64,000 nt of DNA, from contig CM035406.1 in assembly GCA_020310875.1 (NCBI GenBank), positions 85,949,511 through 86,013,510 on the forward strand, in the 5' to 3' direction. The notes under the pieces are model-generated. The model saw nothing but the letters and a program-made list of their open reading frames with translations, had not been told where the DNA came from and did no database searches. Below, piece by piece: positions 9,961 through 21,750 of this stretch. Within the stretch, counting starts at the first letter, position 1. Each line of letters opens with the position of its first letter. This DNA comes from Ceratopteris richardii. Lineage: Eukaryota > Streptophyta > Polypodiopsida > Polypodiales > Pteridaceae. The position numbers and the translations under genes were made by a program.

Positions 9961-12402
9961 ATGCGTATGGAACCCTTACTTATGAGTAAGGACTTAATGA
10001 TATATGTGACAGGAGAAGAAAAGAAGCCGACTTTCGAAGATGATAGTCAACCGAAGAAAGAAGAATTAGAAGTCTTGAAGATGTGGCAGAAGAAAGATGC
10101 AACGGCAAGAGCATACATCTATAATATTGTTACAGATCATCTACTACCACACATTAGAGGTCTGGAGAAAGCAGAAGATATATGGAGAGCATTGGAAGAT
10201 CACTTCCAAAATACTACGAAAGCTAGAAAGGCTAGCTTATGGTCGGAGTTCACAACATTCAAGAAAAAGCAAGGTCAAAGCATTAGTGATTATGTCACTA
10301 AGATGAAGGACTTGGAAGAAAGTCTTGGATCGATTGGTGAAGATATCGAAGATTACAGATTAATAGCTCAAGTGCTTACAGGTTTGAGAGGAGATGAAAG
10401 GTGGAAACCTTTCGTACTCTCAACTGAACTGTCTTTAAATCATTTTGTACCAGATTTAAATCAGTTACTTGGACTAATGCTAACGTTTGAGCAAGATTTA
10501 AAGACGGATGGAGAAAAAGGACATAGTTCAGCTATGTACACAAAGAACAAGAAGAAAGGTGATAAAGGAAAAGAAAAAGATGAAGAAGAAGTGAATGCTC
10601 AAGCAAATTATGCAAGAGGACGAGGTAATGTCAGAAATAAAAGTAAAAGTAATACAAAAGGAAGAGGTAATAAGAAAGCTTGCTGGATCTGTGGATTAAG
10701 CAATCATTTGGCTCATGATTGCTCACATAATTCACAAGGATCAAACCAGAATCAAAACAATAACAGTATAGGCAGAAGCCGAAGATATCAAAGAGGAAGA
10801 CAAAGCCAAAGAGGCGGATATGGTAGAGGTGGAGCAAGAAGTTGGGGACAGAATCAGTCTCATAACACTACCTACTACAAGTATGCGAATGATACGCAGA
10901 ATGACGATCATACGACGTTGATGATGAACTCGATAAGTGTGTCAAGGAATGAAGATCTCAAGGTATTCTATATTGACTCTGGTTGTTCAAATCGTTTGTC
11001 AGGAAATATAGAATTATTATCAGAACTTGAGGGAGGTATTTCAAATCATACAGTACACACAGGTGATAGCACAAAACATAATGTAAGGTCAATTGGAAAA
11101 GTAAAATGTAAGAATGGAGCTGACCTACTAACAAATGTTTTGTATGTTCCAACAATTCCAAAGAATCTGATCAGTGTGGGTCAGATAGTAGAAAAAGGTT
11201 TTCAAGTCAGGTTTACAAATGAAGGAGTATTTGTTGAAGATCTAGAGAATGGATACAAACAGATTGTCCATGGTAAAAAGGAAGGTAGACTTTTTACTCT
11301 GAAAGTACAAGGAAACGTTGGTCAAGCCTTGATCACACATGGTGATGAGGTATTTATAGAACTAGACCTCTGGCATAAGAGGTTAGGACATTTTAATGAA
11401 AAGGGAATCAAAGCTATGGTAGAGAAACAGACCGTGAGAGGATTACCAAATATGAAGAACCAACAAATGACTCACAAATGTGAAGCCTGTCAGATGGGAA
11501 AAGCCCACAGGTTACCATTTCAGAAAAATGGTTACAAATACGATGGTGTGCTAGAACTCATACATACAAACGTATGGGGGCCGACAAAAGAAGGATCTAT
11601 CAGCGGATCGAGGTATTATGTTCTGTTTATTGATGATGCAACAAGATGGATAACGCTTTATGTTTTGAAAGAGAAATCAGAAGTGTTTGGAGTTTTCAGA
11701 CATTTTCATGCATATGCTGAAAGACTTATAGGACAGAAACTCAAAAGACTAAGGTATGATGGAGGAGAAGAATATTTTTCTCGAGATTTCAATGATTATC
11801 TGTGGAATGCACGTATCAAAAGAGAAATAACTTGCAGGTATATACCGCAACAAAATGGAGTAGCAGAAAGAAGAAACCGAACTCTAGTTGAGTTTGCAAG
11901 ACCAATGCTAAAGGAGAAGAATTATCCAAACTATCTTTGGGCTGAGGCTGTAAATACAGCTACATACCTAGTAAACAGATTACCATGTACATCTTTAAAT
12001 GGGATGACCCCTTATGAAGCTTGGTGGGGCAAGAAACCAACACTTGATCATTGTAAAGTGTTTGGATCAGTTGCTTATGCTTATGTACCATCACAGTTGA
12101 GACATAAGCTTGAACCAAAAGCTGAAAAATATGTGTTCATCAGATATGATGAAAAGCAGATGGGTTACAGGCTATGGTGTCCTCTAACCAAACAATTTAT
12201 AGTTTCCAGAGATGTGACATTTGATGAAGGAAAAAGCTGGTATACAGATAAAGAGCATAGTGTTGAAACACTTGAAGAAGAGATAAGAAGAAATGAACAA
12301 GGTAAATCACATATGCAGGTGAATGGAGATGAAGATCACATGCAGGCAAGTACGTCCAGGATCAGAATCAGGTATGAGAAACGAAGATGGATCAAGATTT
12401 GA
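9961..12402 (+). pseudogene. Element A gag-protease-integrase (Ty1/copia)
   Basis: One open frame of 813 codons. In order: gag (about residues 20-190, with DYVTKMKDLEESLGSIGEDI), an RG-rich basic stretch, the zinc knuckle CWICGLSNHLAHDC (about 241), the aspartic protease motif FYIDSGCSN (about 335), GAG-pre-integrase (LWHKRLGHF and CEACQMGKAHRLPF), and the integrase core up to PQQNGVAERRN (about 630). The integrase line that normally reads HTDVWGP is HTNVWGP here, so the first catalytic Asp is lost. A one-base insertion near 12,362-12,368, judged against element E, shifts the frame before the reverse transcriptase. The first Met at 9,961 may not be the native start, since gag similarity begins soon after the leader. 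The element would have copied and inserted itself through RNA; this copy is dead. Confidence 0.9.
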
Positions 12403-13994
12403 TGAAGATGTGTATTCAGATACACATGAAGAGTTTGAACCAAGAAGGTCAAACAGAGTTAGGAAACAACCAACAAGGTATTCCTATGACACTTCTTATT
12501 TGACTCAAAGAAACTATGCTTATTTAGTAAAGGAAGATAAAGAACCTCAGAGTTATGGTGAAGCAAAAGGTAAGAAACAATGGGAAGAAGCAATGAAGGA
12601 AGAGTATAATGCTCTTGAAGAGAACAAGACTTGGGAACTTGTTCGAAAACCAAATGGTAAGAAAGTGGTTGGAAACAAATGGGTTTATAAAGTGAAGAAG
12701 CTTGCAAATGGAAGGATATCCATATACAAAGCTAGAATGGTAGTCAAAGGCTATGCTCTGACATATGGCATAGATTATGATGAGACATTTAGTCCGGTGG
12801 CAAAGATGTCAACCATAAGGACATTGATTACTATAGCAGCATCAAAAGGATGGAAGCTAAGTCAGCTGGATATAAAGAATGCATTTCTGAATGGATAAAT
12901 ATCAGATGAAGTCTACATGGAACAACCTGAAGGGTTTGTAAGTTCCAATTACCTAGAACATGTTTGCAAGTTAAGAAGAGCCCTCTATGGATTGAAGTAG
13001 GCTCCAAGAGCTTGGAATTACAGACTTATGAAGTATCTCAATGACCTTGGATACCAAAGCTCGAAGGCTGATGCAAGTCTAATCGTTAAGAAAACAGATG
13101 AAGGTATGATCTACATTTGTATTTATGTAGATGACATAATAATCACAGGAACCTCAGATGAAGGAATCAAAGAGATAAAGAGGCTGCTTGAAAAAGAGTT
13201 CAAGATCAGTGATCTAGGGAAGTTATCATACTTTCTTGGAATGGAAGTTACATATACAGATCATGGTATATATGTTTTGCAAGAAAGATATCTCCTAAAC
13301 TTACTAAAGAAGTTTAATATGGAGAATTGCAGAGAAGCTTCAACACCGCTTGAAGTAAATCGTAAACTCAGCAAATATAGTGGTGCAGAGTTTAAAGATA
13401 TGAGGAAGTATCAGTCGTTAGTGGGAAGCTTAATTTATGCTACGCTAACAAGACGGGATCTCAAGTATGCAGTAGGAGTTCTATCACAGTTTATGCATTG
13501 TCCAAAGGATCAACATTGGATTGCAGGACAAAGTGTTCTTAGATATATTGAAAGAACTATAAAAGAAGGATTATATTATCCTTGTACGTCAGATATAAAG
13601 CTGAGAGCATACAGTGACTCAGACTGGGCAGGAAGTCAAGATGACAGAAGGTCAACACATGGGTATATGTTATACCTAGGAGATAAGCTTGTAAGCTGGT
13701 GTTCAAAGAAGCAACACACAGTAGCTTTATCGTCAATAGAAGTAGAATATAAAAGACTTGTGGAAGCAGCTAAAGAAGTGATATGGATTCAGACAACATG
13801 AGCTCGTTGTATCTTGCAGCAAATCCAGTATTTCATGCAAGAACAAAACACATAGAGATTCAATATCATTTCTTGAGGGAAAAGGTAATGGAGAAGGATA
13901 TTGAATTGGTATTTACTCCTACAAAAGATTAGATTGCAGATATTCTGACAAAGAGCTTTGATGAAGTAAAGACAAGCAGATTCAAAGAAATGGC
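12403..13994 (+). pseudogene. Element A reverse transcriptase and RNase H, broken
   Basis: Continues element A in the shifted frame. The reverse transcriptase shows KARMVVKGYA, GIDYDETFSPVAKM, LDIKNAFLNG and the catalytic YVDD. RNase H shows YSDSDWAG, WCSKKQHTVALSS and later [16 protein letters not shown]. Stops lie at 12,896-12,898, 12,998-13,000 and 13,930-13,932; the last two are CAG-to-TAG changes judged against element E. About 60 bases are missing near 13,797. Similarity ends at about 13,994, before the polypurine tract, where family Y sequence begins. There is no 3' LTR in place. Confidence 0.88.
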
Positions 13995-14229
13995 CGATAC
14001 TCTTCATATATCGATTGTTTAATATAATTTTTGGAATCCCTATCCTATTTGCTCCAATTTAACATTATAGAATGTCCAAACTCTATGGAGCAAAGTTTTC
14101 GAATGCGCTGACGCATTGACTTTCCGACTGCATCCATGATAAGAGCTCCATTACGTATGTGATCTATTTTGGAGTCGTCATGGTCATGCGCTCCCCAAGG
14201 TGTACGTGGAGATCCATCTGATCCAATAT
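13995..14229 (-). pseudogene. Family Y gene fragment (third copy)
   Basis: Matches the family Y gene of the two inverted arms (about 36,040-36,290 and 47,590-47,830). On the minus strand it reads GSPRTPWGAHDHDDSK, then a segment around GALIMDAVGKSMRQRIRKL, and stays open to about 14,045. The downstream exons are missing because the sequence joins element A at about 13,995. I do not recognise the domain. The association with CACTA ends in the other copies suggests a transposon-encoded protein. Confidence 0.6.
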
Positions 14230-14695
14230 GAAGATGTGTATGCATATGTATGTGTGTATGCATATGTATGTGTGTATGCATATATATGGATGTGTGTATG
14301 CATATGCATGTGTATGTAATGCATTTATGTATGCATATGCATGTGTGTATGCATATGCATGTTTGTATGCATATGCATTGTGTGTATGTGTATATGCATA
14401 TGCATTGTGTGTATGTGTGTATGTGTATATGCATATGCATTGTGTGTATGCATATGCATGTGTATATATGTGTATGTGTGTATGCATGGGTGTGTGTATG
14501 CATATACATATGCATGTGTATGTGTGTATGCACATGCATGTGTCTATGTGTGTATGCATATGCATATGTGTATGCATATGCATGTGTGTATGGATATGCA
14601 TGTGTGTATGCATATGCATGTTTGTATGCATATGCATGTGTGTATGTATGTATGTGTGTATGCATATGCATGTGTGTATGCATATGCATGTGTGC
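14230..14695. repeat. ATGCATATGCAT-type tandem array (copy 1)
   Basis: Short units of ATGCATATGCAT spaced by GTGTGT or similar. Equivalent longer arrays occur at 34,664-36,039 and 47,835-49,076, each beside the same family Y gene fragment. The array has few stops in any frame, so long Met/His/Cys/Tyr frames appear on both strands; these are artefacts. Confidence 0.9.
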
Positions 14696-14739
14696 CCCCA
14701 AGAGCCCAATGAATTCCTTAGTTGGACGAGTCATCTCCT

Positions 14740-14988
14740 TCATGCTTCTGCTCCAACCTCCTCATAATCCTTCTCAAGAGCAGCCAAGTCTTCACGTGCT
14801 TCTGAGAACTCTCCTCCCTTCATGCCTTCACCTTCGTACGAATGGACAAATGCTCTCTTACCATACATAAGATCAAACTTGAAGTCTATGCGAGAGAACA
14901 CCTCTCCAACACTTGTGGAATTGGATATCATGCATATTGCTCTCTGCACTTTAGCCAGATCACCACCAGGCACAATAGTAGGGGGTTG
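14740..14988 (-). pseudogene. Captured alpha-tubulin C-terminal fragment
   Basis: Eighty-two uninterrupted codons on the minus strand match the C-terminal part of alpha-tubulin, from [16 protein letters not shown] through [26 protein letters not shown] and [23 protein letters not shown] to a TGA at 14,740. That is roughly residues 358-440 of a protein of about 450. The acidic tail is missing, and the region normally reading HWYVGEGMEEGEF is changed ([13 protein letters not shown]). Upstream the frame runs into G-rich simple sequence, so the rest of the gene is absent. It sits directly beside the family Y array, which suggests capture by a transposon or repair event. Confidence 0.85.
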
Positions 14989-15214
14989 AGTGGAGGGTTG
15001 GGCTGCGGGGTGGTTGAGAGAGTGTGGGGGGTGGATGGGCCGGCGAGCTGGGTGGGGTGGGGGGATTGGACCGAGGGGTGGAGAGAAAAGGGGGGTCGTG
15101 GGGGAGGGAGTTGGTGGGATGAGGGGGTTGTGGGGGAGGATGGTGGAGTGTGAGAGGTAGGCAAGAGAGAGAGAGAGAGAGAGAGATGAGGGAGGGGGCA
15201 CGGAGAGGGAGGGG

Positions 15215-15305
<91 letters not shown>

Positions 15306-15410
15306 TGAGGGAGGGGGCACGCGGGGGGTTGAGGGGCGGGGTTAGCGGGGGGCTGAGGGGCAGGGTCAGCGGGGGGTTGAGGGGAGGGGGACACCCCCGA
15401 AGAGCAGGGG
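14989..15410. repeat. G-rich and (GA)n low-complexity block 1
   Basis: The plus strand is strongly purine-rich: G-runs (14,980-15,150), then long GA runs (15,168-15,305) and a minisatellite of about 17 bases built on GGGGGGTTGAGGGGC (15,310-15,395). A very similar block lies at 17,165-17,400 in the same orientation, on the far side of the plastid-derived DNA. Proline/serine-rich frames on the minus strand are by-products. Confidence 0.85.
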
Positions 15411-15489
15411 ATTTTGTTCCACCAACTAATGGTTGTCTTGCTTTTCTAATAAGATTTTCTTTTGCCCATACAATCTAACTAGCTTTATT

Positions 15490-16006
<517 letters not shown>

Positions 16007-16344
16007 TTGAGGCGCAGCAGTTGACTAGACCATCTAGGGGTAAAGCACTGTTCCGGTGCGGGCTGCGAGAACTTTAAATTACTTGTTTTTTTCTTCTTTT
16101 TTGCTATTGTACTACTATTTGTACCTTTTACTTCAACATAAAACAATTGTTCAACCCAATTCTTCATTTTGGTTTTATACAGTTTCTGTGAGTTGAGCCC
16201 CACTTTCACACAGATCCATAATAGCTGAAACATCTAACTGGGTTCTATCATTCCAAGGGTTGTAAAACCCTTGATAGAGCTAAATCCTATGTCTCAAGCA
16301 TTATTTTTTACCTATTTAGAGCGAGAGAATTCTTATTACTTATT

Positions 16345-16560
16345 TTTCTAGAAGCTTCGCGCTCATATCTTTCATCAAAAGGGACTATACGGTAATGAGT
16401 TTCTAAAATTCGGGGGAATTTGGCATATATTAACAAAACCCCACAAACCAAACCCCTTCCCTAATTCGTATTGACACCAATTAGTGATTTCTATTCCCCT
16501 AATTAATACTGCATCTTCAAAATTATATCCCTCCCATGGCATATTTAAAAATACTTGACT
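16345..16560 (-). pseudogene. rpoB: rpoB fragments (plastid RNA polymerase beta), nuclear copy
   Basis: Two short pieces of plastid RpoB are present on the minus strand: MPWEGYNFEDAVLI (about 16,502-16,546) and, in another frame, YRIVPFDERYEREASRK (about 16,345-16,400). In the native protein these blocks are some 200 residues apart, but only about 100 bases separate them here, so the middle is deleted or replaced. There is no evidence of function. Confidence 0.75.
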
Positions 16561-17070
16561 CAAAAACATTGTGCCACGTATGAAAAAGAAGCACGTGTGG
16601 ACAAAGCGGAAGTGACAATGTCGGCTTTGGTTAGGCAGTACATGGATGCCAAACCCTCTAACTTCGGAAGGTAGGGTTTGGTGTCCAAGAAAAGAAAAAG
16701 TAAAGGTTCGTACGAGAGAACAAAAAAAAAGGAAAAGAACAGCCTGTAACAATCTCACGGTCTAATGTGATCATCGTCGCCTGACCCGAGGATTTGTATC
16801 ATCCAAGGGACGTTAGCATGGTGTACTCTTTCCATTTTTTTTCTTTTGACTGGCTTGAGTCTCAGAATCGGATTTTTGTTTCCACAACTAACGTATTAAC
16901 TCACTATAATAGGTTTAACACTTAGAATCTTTTTGGAGAAGAAGTAGATCGCAATTATAGCTTGCTTCTAATAGTAATTACTAAGAAGTGAAAGGCAAGT
17001 GATCAAACTACTTTTTTTTTCGTCACAACTGTTTACTTCAATTCAAAAGATCTTTATCTCTCAAAAAAAA

Positions 17071-17145
17071 ATAGGAACAGAAAACTGGAAACGACTGCTA
17101 ATACCCCATAAGCTGCGGAACAAAAAGGAGGGATCTGCCCACCTA
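17071..17145 (+). rRNA. Plastid 16S rRNA fragment, probable
   Basis: The run CTGGAAACGACTGCTAATAC, then CCCATAAGCTGCGGAACAAA and GGAGGGATCTGCCC, resembles the conserved region near position 150-230 of plastid 16S rRNA. Only about 70 bases match, so it is a pseudogene scrap. Confidence 0.55.
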
Positions 17146-17164
17146 TCTATCTTTTAGATGGGGG

Positions 17165-17194
17165 TGGCAGGGGCAGTGGTGGAGTTAAGCACAG

Positions 17195-17275
<81 letters not shown>

Positions 17276-17400
17276 GGGAGGGGGCACGCGGGGGGCTGAG
17301 GGGCGGGGTCAGTAGGGGGTTGAGGAGAGGGGGTGGCGGGGGCAGTGGGATGCAGGGAGGCAGAGGGGGAAGAGAGAGAGAAGAGGGGTGCTATAGACCC
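17165..17400. repeat. G-rich and (GA)n low-complexity block 2
   Basis: GA run (about 17,200-17,273), then GAGGGAGGGGGCACGCGGGG and G-rich minisatellite units as in block 1. It has the same orientation as block 1, so the plastid insert is flanked by two direct copies. Confidence 0.85.
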
Positions 17401-17525
17401 CCACATCAAGATTTTGCACCGCCTCGGTGCAATTTCCTTTTATCTACTGATTGAATGAACAAAATAACTGCAAATACTGAATGAAATGTGGTATGTACAG
17501 TGGTTGAAATTCCTCCAATTTCATA

Positions 17526-18360
17526 TGAACTTTAATTCAGGTACTTCTTCAGCCTCGAGATATTGACTAGAGGTATCCTCTTACCCTGCAAATCCTTGAG
17601 ATGCACTGCTCCATGGGGTAGCACTTTTACCACTCTGTAAGGTCCTATCCATTTGGGTGCCAATTTGGTTGAAACTACTGGGATCTGATGCACTAAAACC
17701 ATGGATCCTTCTTGTACTTCTTTGGACCTAAGATACCTGTCATGCAATCTTTTGTGCTCTTCTTGGGTTATCTGAAGATTTTGCATTGCTCCTTCTCTAT
17801 ATTCTTCTAATGCCACCAGTCTCCTAATGGGAGGTTCAATTCCAATGGCCTTGGCTCCCATTTCTCTTTTGACAATAAATTCGAGTGGTGCTAATGCCTC
17901 TTTTTCCATATACTAAGCGGAATGGAGTCTCACCTGTGGTTCCCCTTCTTGTAGTTTTGAAAGCCCAAATTGCACCGATCACTGCTTGTGGCTAGAAGCT
18001 TTGAAGATCGAAGGATAATTTGCGAAGCAATCCAATCAAAATCTTATTGGAGCTCTCTGCTTGGCCATTTGCCTTGGGATAGTAGGCACAAGATTTTTTA
18101 TGAAAAACCTTGTACCTGTCAAATAGGAATTGGAGCAATTGATTTACAAAATGTGTGCCTCTATCACTAGTGATTTCGAGTGGGCAACCGAATCTTGAAA
18201 AAATACGTTTATACAAAAACTTAGCTATTGTTAAAGCTGTGCAATCTACAGTGGCTTTAGCCTCAATCCATTTAGTTGCATAACATGTGGCCATCAAAAT
18301 ATACTTCTTACCCCCAGGTTGACCAGTTGGAGTAATTGGTCCTATGAAATCAAGACCCCA
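17526..18360 (-). pseudogene. Ty3/gypsy integrase core and C-terminus
   Basis: The minus strand reads GLDFIGPITPTG (first catalytic Asp), ATKWIEAKATVDCTA, ITSDRGTHFVN (second Asp) and NGQAESSNK (catalytic Glu). After a frame change comes the C-terminal part with GPYRVVKVLPHGAVHLKDLQ and a final SRLKKYL. No chromodomain is seen. The pieces lie in different frames with stops at 18,356-18,360 and near 17,910. The product would insert element cDNA into the genome; here it is decayed. The 3' LTR is not recognisable downstream. Confidence 0.88.
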
Positions 18361-18675
18361 TCATTCAAATGGGAGCCGCCCTGTAGATATGACTAATGGT
18401 TGGAAATTCAATCTCGTTGGCATAGGAGCACACCTCTGGCAGATGTGGCATTCTTTAGCAAACTTGATCGCATCCTTGTAAATATGAGGCCACCATAGTG
18501 CCTTGTGGATGATCCTGTGAGCCAATTCTTCCCCCTTTAGATGTCCTTCACTGTGTGCAGCGTCTAGCAAAAGAGTTACCTCCTCTGGATATACACATTT
18601 TCTCAAGAGATCATCCTGACAATATTTATATAAATTTCCATTTATAAGTGAATATGCTTTGGCTTTCAGGAGCAA
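18361..18675 (-). pseudogene. Ty3/gypsy integrase zinc-binding domain
   Basis: An open minus-strand segment carries the H-H-C-C integrase zinc finger: AHSEGHLKGEELAHRII, ALWWPHIYKDAIKF and CHICQRC. It lies between RNase H and the integrase core, as expected in gypsy order. Confidence 0.88.
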
Positions 18676-18756
18676 TCTTCTCTTTTCTATAGGTGTTAAG
18701 TGTTCTGGGAGTTTTCCAGTAGTGAGAAAATGGAGTATTCCATCATACCAATCAGT

Positions 18757-19242
18757 CTAAATTGCCACTAGGAAGAGATTACTATCCACCAGTTCATCAT
18801 TAATACCTGTTGCCTTCTCGCTCATTGCAGTCCTATACACTTGATCTGCCATGTAGTGCTCACTTCTTGGCTTAATATGAATATCAAAGCTAAATTCTTG
18901 AAACAGGAGTAACCATCTCCAAGTCCTTCCAGCTACTCTAGGCTTGTTTATCAAGTACTTCAAGGGCTGATGGTCAGATATGACTATAAAATGTACACCA
19001 AGAAGATAATGCCAAAACTTTTGAAGAGCAAATACAATAGCCAAACCCTCCCTTTCTGTTGTACTGTAATTCCTTTCTACTTGGTTGAGTAGTCTGCTGG
19101 CATAGGAGATAGGTCTATCAACCTTGTGTGATGACGGTTGGGCTAGAACTGCACCAACAGCATGAAGACTAGCATCTGTATGCACATGAAACTCCAATGA
19201 CCAGTTAGGAACACTTAAAAGTGGAGCAGTACATAACCTCAT
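18757..19242 (-). pseudogene. Ty3/gypsy RNase H
   Basis: The minus strand reads FHVHTDASLHAVGAVLAQ, PISYASRLLNQVERNYSTTE, REGLAIVFALQKFWHYLLG and ISDHQPLKYLI, the standard gypsy RNase H series with catalytic Asp and Glu positions kept. It follows the reverse transcriptase with a short gap and a frame break at about 19,250. Confidence 0.9.
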
Positions 19243-19261
19243 TTTCAGTTCACAAAATGCT

Positions 19262-19942
19262 TTACACTTCCTTTAGGCTTTGTGGAATAGACATGGAAAG
19301 AATAGCAGTAACTTTTGCAGGATCAATTGTTATCCCTTCAGCAGACACTACGTGACCAAGAAGAGTGCCCTTGCTGACCAAAAAATGACATTTAGCACGA
19401 TTTAATTTCAAACCTCTTTTGAGACATTGCTCAAAGATTTCCTTTAGATTTTGCAAATGATCATGGAAATCTTGAACTGCTTCTCTTCTATCTGTGCATG
19501 AAAATACTGAAAAGTCATCCATGAAAATGCGTAGAAAGGTTGTCAACCATTTGCCCAATATTAGATACATTGTTCTATTAAACAAAGCTGGTGCATTCTT
19601 CAAACCGAAAGCCATGTGGGTATAGACATAAGTGCCCCATGGAGTTATAAAGGCTATTTTGTCCATATCATCAGGATGGATCACTATTTGATTGTAGCCG
19701 CTAAAACCATCCAAGAAGCTATACAAAGTGTGACCTGCTACTTCCTCAAGTACTTGCTCTGTAAAGGGCTGAGGAAATCCATCTTGAACAGTCACTTTAT
19801 TCAAGGCATGAAAATCAACACAAACTCTTATTTTTCTAGTATTTTTCTTAGGTACAATAACCATAGAAGAAAGCCACCTGGAATGTTCTACTGGAACAAT
19901 TATACCTGCTTCTTCTAGTTTTGTAATTTCCAATCTTATCAC
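19262..19942 (-). pseudogene. Ty3/gypsy reverse transcriptase
   Basis: A 226-codon open minus-strand segment carries EEAGIIVPVEHSRWLSSMV, VPKKNTRKIRVCVDFHALN, FLDGFSGYNQI, TPWGTYVYTHMAFGLKNAPA, the catalytic FMDDFSVFS and CHFLVSKGTLLGHVVS. The usual YxDD is FMDD, a common variant. This is the best preserved part of the gypsy copy. Confidence 0.92.
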
Positions 19943-20970
19943 CTCTACATACTTTGGATTGAGTTGATATGGCCTACTTCTTGCAGGTGCGGCTCCCTCA
20001 ACTAAGGGTATCCGGTGTAATCCAAGCTCCTCTGGTATCCCTGTTAGATCTTTGTAGGACCATGCAAAGATATTTTTGTAGACAAAAAGTAAAGAAGTTA
20101 CCTTCTATGGTAAAGGGGGATAATGCCATAGCCAGGAGGCTAAGTGGACTACTTGAGGGTTATCTTCATCCCCTAGATTTACTCCTTGAACCAGTGTTTC
20201 AGGACTAGTCTTGTTTGAGAAATCATCTCCACTGTATGCAAGAATGGACTTTAACTTAGATTCTGCAATATGTTCTCTAGTCCATCCTTGAGGTATATCC
20301 ATAAAGGGAAGATCCTCTCTGCATTCAGGCTCATAACTTTTCTTTTTTGGAACTTCTATAGTTGTTGCCCCTACGATGTTTGTATTCTCCTGCAAACTTC
20401 CATTCTTCCACTCCTTGGGAACTTCATGGCCTTTTCCTGCAACTCCTTTATCCGTAACTTCTTCTTTTATTTCACTGATTTCCACCATGCAACACTAGAC
20501 TTTCCATCATCCAATTCAATAATGTATCTTCTTCTTGGGGTAGTGAGGGCATTACCTGAGTGTCGACGGTATACCCAGTAGTTTTCCCTGAGTCGAATCC
20601 TTCTTCCAAATGTAGTTGCAGTTGGCTATTGGTGCTTGTTGAAATCCATAGTTTGTTTTTCCCTCAATCCTGCAAAGCTTTTGCTTGCCTCAACCAAGGT
20701 CTCCCCAGGAGTAGAGGGTAAGAAGTCTCCTGTGGAAGTGCAATAACAACAAAATCTAGAACAAAGTGGCAACCCTCTACTATCATCAGTACCTTTTCAA
20801 TAATGCCAAGAGGGCGCAACCCGATGTTGATCTGCTAGTGTAACTATGAATGGTGCCATCTTGGTGGGGTTCAAATTGAGTTTCTTCATTGTGAAATCTG
20901 GCATCAAATTGATACCAGAACCTCCATCTATGATCACACCTGTGAGAACTTCATCCTTTATACAAAATGA
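19943..20970 (-). pseudogene. Ty3/gypsy protease and linker
   Basis: At about 20,897-20,940 the minus strand reads VIIDGGSGINLMPD, an aspartic protease motif of the DGGS type found in plant gypsy elements. A charged linker (20,105-20,488) with several frame breaks leads to the reverse transcriptase. The element stops at about 20,970, where family X sequence takes over; gag and the 5' LTR are absent. Confidence 0.75.
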
Positions 20971-20974
20971 AAAT

Positions 20975-21750
20975 TGTCCAACTTAGGATATTTTTCTCAA
21001 AGACGAGCTAAAAGTTCTTGGGAATTGTCAATTTGTTGAGAACTTCCTAACTTGTCTATTATAGAGTCTATTGGACTCTAATAAATCATTTATGTTATAA
21101 CTTGAAGCGAACTCAAATGAATAAGTTAATGTTGAACTTATCTCTTTTGAAGATTGAAAAGGTTCTTGTACATAACATCTATCGCGGATGTTCAAGTTAG
21201 TTATCTAATTCTAACCGGCTAACCCGGGACTTTTGCAAAAGGAATCAGATACCATGTCTGAGCCAATTCCAAAAGATTTGGAAAGCAGAAAGAAATAACT
21301 AAAACTATGTACAACCAATTCGAACTTCGAACATACATAAACTTGCTATGAGTCAAAGTCTAGTTGACTCAGGACTTTAACTTCTCAACGATCTATTTCA
21401 ACAAGGTATTGAAGCATTGACTTTATGTTTAAGAGAAATAAGCTGGATTCTCAAAAAGATTTAAAACAAATCAAAAACATCATCCAACCACAAGATACTA
21501 GTGTGGTAGCCAACATCAGTGTGTCGACCCACTGAAGCTCTGTTGATGAGGTTTGTATTCAAATAATGCTTTACTTGAGACTAAGTTCATGTCAGATTCA
21601 GAATTTTTGACTCCTAATTGTGAATGCAGTTCTTGTGCATTACTTTGAGTTAAAAGAGTGAATTTACCAAGTTACACTAGGAACTTGATGCTTGACTTAG
21701 TCAATCAAGTCCTTCATTGAAAGGATCAACTCAAAGTCAAAGTCCTACTT
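20975..21750. repeat. Family X fragment (X3)
   Basis: Matches about 32,930-33,680 and, inverted, about 50,080-50,830, including the stretches around GTACATAACATCTATC and AGTTACACTAGGAACTT. No coding region is seen. Confidence 0.7.

Noticed and set aside
14928..15394. Pro/Ser/Leu-rich frames on the minus strand over the GA/G-rich block
   Set aside because: Simple-sequence translation in several frames; only the tubulin part has real similarity.
17158..17454. Arg/Glu-repeat frame on the plus strand
   Set aside because: It is a translated (GA)n run.
19616..19918. Plus-strand frames opposite the gypsy reverse transcriptase
   Set aside because: They are antisense shadows of the minus-strand pol domains.
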